From assembly GCF_012489685.1 (NCBI RefSeq), contig NC_080043.1, positions 10,418,501 through 10,482,500 of the forward strand: a stretch of 64,000 nt of DNA. The letters run 5' to 3'. How positions within the stretch are numbered: position 1 is the first letter of the stretch; each line of letters opens with the position of its first letter. Positions 56,249-64,000 of this stretch are shown piece by piece. The notes beneath the pieces were generated by a model. It did no database searches. It saw only the letters and a program-made list of their open reading frames with translations, and had not been told where the DNA came from. The position numbers and the translations under genes were made by a program. The DNA comes from Lotus japonicus. Taxonomy: Eukaryota > Streptophyta > Magnoliopsida > Fabales > Fabaceae.

Positions 56249-56470
56249 AAGAAGAACTCCTATCAGGATGATTTAGTGACGTGTCATTCTCACGTTAATT
56301 TTCATAAAAAAAAATTCCACGTGTCATTCTTAGGTTAGTTCTCATTAAAAAATACATTTTTAAATTTTAGATTTTATTAGGATTTAGGTTGTTTATTTCT
56401 TGATTTTACCTTAATTTATTTATAGAGTATTAATTAATTTTTATGGTATTTTATATTTTTAAAAGTAGAG
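56249..56470 (+). mobile_element. Helitron-like 5' segment, second copy
   Basis: Matches 51269-51480: agaaaagaa, tagtgacgtgtcattctcac, ccacgtgtcattct, then ggatttaggttgtttatttc. It lacks the ~20 bp corresponding to cgtgtcagcaccagattaat, and its first bases before agaaaag are unrelated to the other copy, so the terminus is lost. Confidence 0.55.
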
Positions 56471-56843
56471 TGATGTGGCCTAATAATAATAGGGAGTCTA
56501 CAAATTAATTGTCTCATTCTCCAAAATAGAATTCAGATTTAAGTTATTAGGACTTTTCCTCGGACCTTTTCCTCATGTAACTAAAAAAAAATTTAAACTA
56601 TTACGAGATTAATTTTTATGCACTGTCTTTGTAAATACGTTTTTTACAATCATTCGATCACATCTTCCATTTCTTATTTTAAATATTATTAAATTCAAAA
56701 TTGATTATGAGCCAGCTAAATGAATGGATGCGATTGCATGATTGTGTAAAACTTATTTATATTATTAGTGCATACAAACTAATCTTCTATATAAATGTAG
56801 ATGCTCTCGCTTTATTTTGAAAAAAAATTGAGTGGTAAAAGTA
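56471..56843. other. No gene recognised
   Basis: AT-rich sequence without repeats that I could define. Confidence 0.4.
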
Positions 56844-57314
56844 TACTCCTTCATTCTTTTTTAAGTGTCATTCTAGCAAAAAACTCTCCAACCAAGATAG
56901 TGGGTTGTTAGAGTTTTTTTTTCTCATTCTTCCCTCTCACATCCTAATTATGAAGTTATAAAGTTTTCCAACCAAAATAGTGGATAATTAATTTTTTGTT
57001 CCGCTCTCTCTCATATCATTAAACTATTTATCCTTATTCTCTCTCTAGTAGCAATAAAAATTTATAACTTCCTTCCAATTTTTAATGTTAACACATTTTT
57101 CTATGTAACTCTGAAAGCTCTTTTGTGTACTTTCATTGGAATTTAATTTCCACTTACTAGACAAGACTTTGAATTGATGTGATGAGAATTTATTTTGCAC
57201 TTACTAATAAAGGTATAATTGATAAAATGGACCTTAAAACATCAAAACAACAGTTAAATATAAAAAAAAATTTCTTCTAAAACGACACTTAAAAAGAAAC
57301 GGAGGGCCGGAGTA
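56844..57314. mobile_element. MITE with tactcc...ggagta termini
   Basis: 471 bp. The left end tactccttcattctttttta and right end aaaacgacacttaaaaag...cggagta form an inverted repeat, including aagtgtcatt against its complement. The interior has a partial duplication of ccaaccaagatagtgg / ccaaccaaaatagtgg. Noncoding. Confidence 0.7.
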
Positions 57315-57515
57315 TGATTTTTTATGACATTTTTGGTAAAAGAAAATGTCTTCACTTGCGTTCCACATTGTTAAATGCTCTCACTTTAGTAGTAAGAGTA
57401 TGTAATTTTTTTATGACTCATTTGATAAAAATTGTTCTCACTTGTGTATCTCCTTTGGTAAAAAATAGTCGTCACTTCTAATAGTGTATGCTAATTTTTT
57501 CTATTTACAAATTTA
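57315..57515. other. No gene recognised
   Basis: AT-rich spacer between MITEs. Confidence 0.4.
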
Positions 57516-57688
57516 TATGTTGTTTAAATGACCCATCAGAAAGTTTTGGTTAAATAACTCATCATTCAATTACATTAAAGATAAGAGAGTTGAAATTTTC
57601 ATATTTTATTTATTAATTTATATATAAAAATTATATTGGTCCATTAAATTGTGATTAAGAAACCTACATGGGTTATTTAGACAACCCC
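57516..57688. mobile_element. Foldback MITE, diverged copy 3
   Basis: Starts gttgtttaaatgacccatc and ends gggttatttagacaacccc, the ends of the element at 30480-30652. The inverted symmetry is partly lost, so it is older. Confidence 0.7.
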
Positions 57689-58323
57689 AAAATTAATATG
57701 TACATATTACCCTCATGTTTTTTAGAGAAGCCATTATCCTTGTAACATCAAATTTTTAGATCCATCTCTATACATTATAGATTAGCGAAGAAAAAAAAAG
57801 AGATATATGCAATCAGCGGGATATTTCTTCCAATCAAATTATTTAAAAAAAAATAAGTCAAAATATTGAGATATTATATTAGAGAAAAATCAGGGATGCA
57901 ATCAGTGAAAGATATCAATTTCAAACTAAAATCATTTCGCAACTGTTACACACTTACACCTTATCGTTAGACTATAATCAGGCAATATCAATTTTTATAT
58001 ATATTCTCCTCATATTCTAAACATAATCTTTCTTTCAAAAAAAAAAACATAATCTTAGGAACCAGAATTTTATCTGTCATTGTTATATTTTAGTACCTTG
58101 TTGCTTTTATTTTTATGGAATCTTAAATGAAAAGTCTTAAATATATGAGTTGTGGAAGGAAAGTTTAAAAATCAATTCCTAAAATAATGATTTATCTTTC
58201 AAATGTCATGATCTCCCCGTTTTCAATTTCTTTTGAGATAAATATGTGTTTTCTCTCAAGTGAATTATTGATTTTAGTCTCCGATAATTTTGTTTTGATT
58301 GCAATCATACTAAAACAGCGATT
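57689..58323. other. No gene recognised
   Basis: AT-rich. It ends with the left target duplication of a SINE. Confidence 0.4.
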
Positions 58324-58436
58324 GTCCCCGTAGGGTAACTCAAGTGGTAGGAGCTGGAGACATATGAGTTGGGTAAGAGGGTACAAGGATCGATTCCTGG
58401 AGATGTAATTTATCTTATAGATGTACCAAAAAAAAA
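58324..58436 (+). mobile_element. tRNA-derived SINE, short
   Basis: About 113 bp with an A box (ggtaactcaagtgg, 58334-58347), a B box (ggatcgattcc, 58387-58397) and an A tail. It is flanked by an imperfect 17 bp duplication, atactaaaacagcgatt on the left and atactaaaacaacaatt on the right (2 mismatches). It resembles the SINE at 44367 in its head. Confidence 0.82.
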
Positions 58437-58921
58437 ATACTAAAACAACAATTTATTGCTTTTAATCTCTCCATTCATTTTATAATATTTTGTGACGGTT
58501 TTAACTGTGACCAACACATTTTGTGAAAAGTCTCCAATAAAAAAATTAGCAGTTTTAGTCCTCTACATTGGTTAATTTTTTGCAAAAATAATTCCTACTT
58601 GGGACTAAAACGGTAAAAGTGTGTAAATATAAGGGACTAACTTTGCTATTTTTTTTTTGAGGAACCAAAAGTGCAAAATAGTGATAAGTGAAGGAGCAAA
58701 AGAACTATTAAACCTAAAAATAAAAAATGAGTAAAAATTGAGTGTATAAAAAATGAGTTGTGAAAATAATAGTATAGTTATCTAGCGTGGTGGAAGGCTT
58801 CGAGGTACATTAAAATAATTAAAAACTGTTACCTTCCTCTATAATTTTTTATTTTGAAATCCCTTAAAATTGAATAATATTTTTTTATATCCCATGTGGT
58901 GAGAAAGGACAGGCTTAACAC
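58437..58921. other. UGT upstream region
   Basis: AT-rich. No repeat boundaries seen other than the SINE. It presumably includes the promoter of the UGT gene. Confidence 0.4.
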
Positions 58922-58929
58922 TATAAAAG
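58922..58929 (+). promoter_or_regulatory. TATA box of the UGT85-like gene
   Basis: tataaaag, 87 bp upstream of the ATG. This leaves a short 5' leader of about 50-55 nt. Confidence 0.7.
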
Positions 58930-59008
58930 ATAAGAGAAGGAAAGCCAAGTCCCCAACCACTCCACAACTCATAACTCATTACATCCTTCACAACCATCCT
59001 TCAGAAAA

Positions 59009-61186
59009 ATGGTGTCACCAAAGCCTCATGCTGTGTGTGTACCATTTCCAGCCCAGGGCCATGTGAACCCGTTTATGCAACTAGCCAAACTCCTCCGTTG
59101 CATGGGTTTCCACATAACATTTGTGAACACTGAGTTTAACCACAAACGTTTGACCAGGTCTCTTGGGCCAGAATTTGTGAAGGGGCTGCCGGATTTTCGC
59201 TTCGAAACCATACCCGACGGTTTGCCACCTTCAGATAAGGACGCTACTCAGCACATTCCATCACTGTGTGATTCAACTAGGAAGACTTGTTATGAACCTT
59301 TCAAAGAGTTGGTCAACAAACTCAACTCTTCACCTGAAGGGCCTCCTGTGAGTTGTGTAGTTACCGATGGTGTTATGGGATTTGCTTCAAGTGTGGCCAA
59401 AGATCTGGGTATTCATGAGATTCAGTTTTGGACAGCATCGGCTTGTGGCTTCGTCGGATATCTGCAATTCGAAGAACTTGCCAAAAGAGGCATTATTCCG
59501 TTCAAAGGTGCGATTTCTTCCTGTGATTATTTGCTTTTTTTTTGGAATGCTAAAATGAATAAAAGAATGGTAGCACGTTGGGGTGCTAGTACTCATTCTC
59601 ATATTCGCGGTTTTAAAAATTAGTCATATCCTTTCTCATACCAACTTAGGTAGCAACTTGAAAATCTACCCATATCTCGTGTGACTGCTTCCCGAATTTT
59701 TTTCATGAATTAGAATTTAAGTGTTGCTCAACCACGGGTTCATTCATTTTGGACAGTCTGCCACCGAACCCATGTCATCTTGGCGTCTAGGGACTGCCCA
59801 CATAAGAATAGGGACAAGTTTCACAGAACATCAAAACTAAGGAGAAAGATGCACGTGACAAAATAAATTCTAGTAGTAAATAATGACTATTGGATTAAAA
59901 GAAAATCAACAGTGCGGAAATAGGAGCAACACATTAAAACTACTCTTGGAGCAACTTGATGTTTCCTCAGTAAAAATAATTGATATTGCATGTGCGCTGG
60001 TCACTGCTTTAATTTATGTAGCATTTACTCATGTACAACCACATGCCTATTTAACAGATTTTTACATTATCCATGATAAGTATTTTCTGTGGATACCCAA
60101 TAGGCCCAACCGCCCAAGACCCATTAACATTCTTAATCTCCTTTCTTGACAATAATCTTCTAATATGAAAATAGTACGATTGATTCAACAATGATTTATA
60201 TATTGATATTGCTCTATTTCGGATGCATTTGTCAAATTTCAGATGAAAATTTCCTGAGCGATGGTACCTTGGATACAACTTTAGATTGGATCTCTGGCAT
60301 GAAAAACATGCGACTTAAAGACATTCCAAGCTTCATTAGAGTCACCGATCTAAAGGATATCATGTATGATTTCTTGGGTTCTGAGGCACGATACTGTTTG
60401 AGATCTTCTACAGTCATCATTAACACATTTGAAGAATTGGAAAGTGAAGCCCTTGATGAGCTTAGGTCTGCAAACCCAAACATATATAACATTGGCCCAC
60501 TTCAACTGCTTGGTAGAAATTTTCCTCAAAAGGACGACGGTTTTAAGGCAGGTGGGTCAAGTTTATGGAAAAATGATTCTGAATGCATGAAATGGCTTGA
60601 TAAATGGGAACCTTCTTCAGTGTTATATGTTAACTATGGATGCACAACTCTTATGACTGAGCATCACTTGAAAGAATTTGCTTGGGGAATAGCAAATAGC
60701 AAAGTCCCATTTTTATGGATAATTAGACCAGATGTTGTGTTGGGTGAGGACTCTATAAATGTGCCACAAGAGTTCTTAGATGATATCAAGGACAGAGGAT
60801 ATATTGCAAGTTGGTGCTTTCAAGAAGAAGTACTTACTCATCCATCAATTGGGGCCTTCCTCACTCATTGTGGTTGGAATTCTTCATTAGAAGGCATATC
60901 TTCGGGTTTGCCTTTGATTTGCTGGCCTTTCTTTTCTGAGCAACAAACAAATTCAAGGTATGCTTGCACAACATGGGGAATAGGGATGGAAGTTAACCAT
61001 GATGTGAAGCGAGAGGAGATAACAACCCTTGTGAATGAAATGATGAAAGGAGAAAAGGGAGAAGAAATGAGGAAAAAGGGTTTGGAGTGGAAGAAAAAAG
61101 CAATAGAAGCTACTGGTTTAGGAGGATCATCTTACAATGATTTCCATAAGTTCATAAAGGAGACTCTTCACCACAATGCTATCTGA
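59009..61186 (+). CDS. UDP-glycosyltransferase, UGT85 type, two exons
   Basis: A family 1 glycosyltransferase, which moves a sugar from a UDP-sugar to a small acceptor in the cytosol; the acceptor cannot be told from sequence. Exon 1 is 59009-59507 (AAAG/GTGCG donor) and exon 2 is 60243-61186 (TTTCAG acceptor). The splice is in frame, giving 480 residues, the usual length. The catalytic pair is present: His18 in FPAQGHVNP and Asp120 in CVVTDGVMG. The sugar-donor PSPG box spans residues 357-400, with HCGWNS at 375-380, Glu383 and the final SEQ, followed by QTNSRY. The intron position and the sequence fit UGT85. Oddities are WCFQEE instead of the usual WCPQE, and NYGCTT where NYGS is usual. No stop or frameshift is seen, so it is probably functional. 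Confidence 0.9.
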
Positions 61187-61244
61187 GTTTGTTTTTGCGT
61201 GTCAAAATCTATATATATATGTAAAGCTCACTTGAGCTATATGT

Positions 61245-61250
61245 AATAAA
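61245..61250 (+). terminator. Poly(A) signal of the UGT gene
   Basis: aataaa, 59 bp after the stop codon, downstream of a T/A-rich region. Confidence 0.65.
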
Positions 61251-62430
61251 AGCATTAAACAATGAAGTTAAACAAATTAAATTTCTATTCAACTTTCAAT
61301 ATAATGTAACTTTTGAAATATTTCAATTTTTATGATTTTTGACTTTACACATGCCAATATGATGTAACCTTTGATTAAATTATGTAATAATATTTTTATT
61401 AAATACATTAAATATAAATATTGAAAACTGAAAGAAATTAACTAGAGACTATTTAGCTACCTATACTAAATAATAAAATTATAAACTAAATTTTGAATTT
61501 GTTTTTTACATTACTCATTTATTATTTCTTCATTTCAGAAAATAATTCATCAACTATAAAAAAAAACTACATTAAATCATATATATGAAAGTATTATATA
61601 TTAAATAGTAAAAATATAAAATACATTAGATAATAAAATACTCATGTTTGTATTAGTTGTATTAACTATTAATTATAAATTGCAGTTGCTTATAAAAAAA
61701 TGGTTTATTCAATATTAATTAAAAAATGTTAGAATATTAATTATCAATCATAAATTGAAGGGAAGAAAATTAAAATAGAACCAAGTAATATTTTTTATAC
61801 AAAAAATACTGAGAGTTAAAATTAATTATAATAAAATAATATTTATTAAAAATAATTAAGAAAAAGTAGTCTTTAAATAAAAAGTCGCTCTATGAGTATT
61901 TACCATTAACTATAATATGTGTGTATTCGTTGAAAAAATTCTTCAAATATAATTTTTTATTTATTATATATTAGTAGAAATGACTTGAGAAATAATAACA
62001 GAGTAAAATAACTATAACCAAAGTTGAATAAATTTAAATTTAATAAATAATTCTTTACACTGATAAAATCATTTCTTATTGTAATTTTAAAAGTTAAAAT
62101 TACTTTATTGTGGATATAAAGTGTAAAAAAATATGTCATTATAACTTATTTATGATATTAAAAACTTATTACTTGATTTAATATATTTCAAATTCACATA
62201 ATGATTTCTATATTTTTAAATGAATAAAATATTAAGACTACTTCAGTGCTAATTATTTAATATCAATTACTAGAGAGAAATGCATGCGTGTTTCATAACA
62301 ATATTGTTTCTCTTGAACATATATGAGACTATTGCTTGGTTTGTGTGTTTTGGTGGGTCAAGGGGAAGTGGAATGATTGTTCATATGATTTGGAACGGTT
62401 TGCTAGCTAGAGGCTTTGAGCGTATTAAAT
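61251..62430. other. Very AT-rich DNA
   Basis: No gene. An ORF begins at 62280 but only its part from about 62431 has a recognisable domain. Confidence 0.5.
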
Positions 62431-62888
62431 GGTCACGAAAACAAAAGATGCCACAAAGAGTGTATTGGGAGCCACAACTAGAAACTGTTTTGAAGTTTAA
62501 TGTAGATGAGGCGTTGAAAGGGAACCCAGTGGTGAGTGGCATTGGCGGGATTTTGAGGGATCAAGGAGGAGATTTGTTAGGTTACTTTGCAAAAGGAACT
62601 GGAATGTTGTGGGCTTTTGACGAAGGTTCAAGCAGTGTTACATGCTTTGTTATTTTTCCAACAATTTAAATTTTCAAATGTGGTAGTTGAGAGTGATTCT
62701 TCCTTAGTGGTTGGGTGAGTACGTCTATGGTAGATAGGAGGTCATGGAAATTGGAACATGTATTTAATCATATAGATCATCTGATGTCTATAATTCAGTG
62801 TGTTGGTGTGGTGCATGTATTGAGTCAGGAAAACACTATGACAAACTTTTTGGCAAATCAAGGGTGTGGTAGGGAACAACAGATATGA
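62431..62888 (+). pseudogene. RNase H-like domain fragment of a plant LINE-type protein
   Basis: The frame holds LKFNVDEALKGNP and GIGGILRDQGGDLLGYFAKG, the start of the plant RNase H-like (RVT_3) domain. A frameshift near 62628 moves the rest (AVLHALLFFQQF, VVVESDSSLVVG) to another frame, where a TGA follows at about 62717. The end (VLSQENTMTNFLANQGCG) is still readable up to the TGA at 62886. The RT part is absent, so this is a dead fragment. Free-standing RNase H-like domains of this type also occur in host genomes, so LINE origin is likely but not certain. Confidence 0.75.
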
Positions 62889-63148
62889 GTTTGTTATGAT
62901 CCAATGTAATTATATAAATGAGAAAGTTTTTCTCATTTTTATTGCGTTTTAATAAGGTTTCTTTTTTAAAAAAGGTCAATTATCAAATTTGAGTAATATT
63001 AATTATTTAGATTTAGACAACTATAATTCTACTCAATGAAATGCCTCACCTCCATTATTATTTAAATATTATATTTTATAATTAAACATATTTATATATT
63101 TCTTAAAACTATAATAATCATATATAATTTTTAAAATATTATAAATAA
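62889..63148. other. AT-rich DNA before a Helitron end
   Basis: Nothing recognisable. Confidence 0.4.
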
Positions 63149-63178
63149 ACCCGTGCAACGCACGGGTATAATTTCTAG
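63149..63178 (+). mobile_element. Helitron 3' terminus
   Basis: A perfect hairpin acccgtgcaacgcacgggt (63149-63167), then 7 bases and CTAG, with a host T next: the canonical Helitron 3' end. The element it ends would lie to the left. Its 5' end may be related to the segment at 56249. Confidence 0.8.
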
Positions 63179-63625
63179 TAAATTGTATTTTATATTCGTA
63201 TGCAATTGATTGATTTTGCTTGTAATCTTTCATTTATGTCTGTTGCTTCTTTTTTTTTTCTTGATAAATAAAATGGTAGAATGGAGAGAAAACAACTTCA
63301 AACTACCGGGTATAGCATTGTTGGCATGAGCATAGACTCATATTGGGCATGACACTAGCAGTGTTCAGTTCATTTATGTTTGTCTTTGAGTAATGTATTT
63401 GTATTTTTGAGAATTTTATGCATTGAATTGTTATTTTGTCTAAATATATTTGCTTATTAAGTTTGATATCAACTTTTATTATTTGTAAATCTTATCATTT
63501 GGAAAATAAAAATAAGTTCCCTAATTATATTCCCTCCAATATTTAACTTCAAATTAAAATAACCCTAAAAAGTCTTATAATTATGAAAGGAAAGATCGAG
63601 TACATATCATAATATGAACTACTAA
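63179..63625. other. Spacer between two Helitron ends
   Basis: AT-rich, no gene seen. Confidence 0.4.
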
Positions 63626-63657
63626 CTAGTGTGTTTCACCTGTGCGTTGCACGACGG
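63626..63657 (-). mobile_element. Helitron 3' terminus, opposite strand
   Basis: On the minus strand: ccgtcgtgcaacgcacaggtg (slightly imperfect hairpin), about 7 bases, then CTAG followed by T. The element would extend to the right, beyond the window. Confidence 0.65.
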
Positions 63658-64000
63658 ATTATTATTTTCGGATTTTACCTATCATTATTGATATAAAAGA
63701 AAAAATAGATTCATGAAAAACGAAGATATGACTTTCGTGATTGAAATTTAATAATGAGAAAAATGTTATAAATTAAAGATTGAAGTATAGATAAACAAAC
63801 AAACGACATCAATTAACAAATGATATAGTATTGGAGTCAGCTACTATTTAACATATATAGATTAGTCTAATATGTAGATGAATGTCTCGATAGAAATCTT
63901 CAAAGTTAGTCTCCTCAAACCATGAAGCTACAAATACATAGATTTGTGTAGATTAGATTAGATTTACATAGTAATAAACAAAAGTTAGTTTCAATGGGCA
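63658..64000. other. No gene recognised
   Basis: AT-rich; presumed interior of the minus-strand Helitron. Confidence 0.35.

Noticed and set aside
58334..58397. tRNA gene
   Set aside because: Only the pol III boxes fit; the A tail and flanking duplication indicate a SINE.

Overview
The window is nuclear DNA from a flowering plant, most likely a eudicot and probably a legume. That is an inference from a UGT85-type glycosyltransferase, a CYP71-clan P450, acireductone dioxygenase exons with plant-type introns, SIRE-like copia and Tat-like gypsy retrotransposons, tRNA-derived SINEs and Helitron ends. It is a gene-poor, AT-rich, transposon-dominated region. The only host gene that looks intact is a two-exon UDP-glycosyltransferase of the UGT85 type at 59009-61186 (+), with a TATA box, canonical splice sites and a poly(A) signal.

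Layout. 1-6221: AT-rich DNA with a decayed copia RT/RNase H fragment and MITEs. 6222-7434: SIRE-type solo LTR. 8597-14452 (-): P450 pseudogene split by a 4.8 kb Tat-like gypsy element (9237-14033) that has lost pol but keeps an open, spliced antisense gene. 14855-16050: a copia LTR. 18836-27675 (-): complete Tat-like gypsy element with decayed gag-pol and a decayed copy of the same antisense gene. 27904-30385: a second SIRE solo LTR, itself containing a gypsy-like solo LTR. 30819-40611 (-): a SIRE-like copia element (gag, pol, env-like ORF, tRNA-Met primer site, 5' LTR) lacking its 3' LTR and carrying a foreign LTR piece in place of its RT active site. The flanks of the two SIRE LTRs are duplicates. 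42711-49355: LTR fragments nested in one another, with a SINE, a MITE and an LTR that contains an open reading frame.

49699-52106: MITEs and a 942 bp Mutator-like element with a 9 bp target duplication. 51255-56061: a probable Helitron carrying two acireductone dioxygenase exons. 56249-64000: a second Helitron-like 5' segment, MITEs, a SINE, the UGT85 gene, a LINE-type RNase H fragment, and two Helitron 3' ends in opposite orientation.

The genes do not form a pathway. What links them is the order of insertions, which target-site duplications let one read precisely at more than ten sites. The most unusual signals are the spliced antisense gene shared by the two Tat elements, the duplicated SIRE insertion site, the LTR-borne ORF and the Helitron with captured exons.
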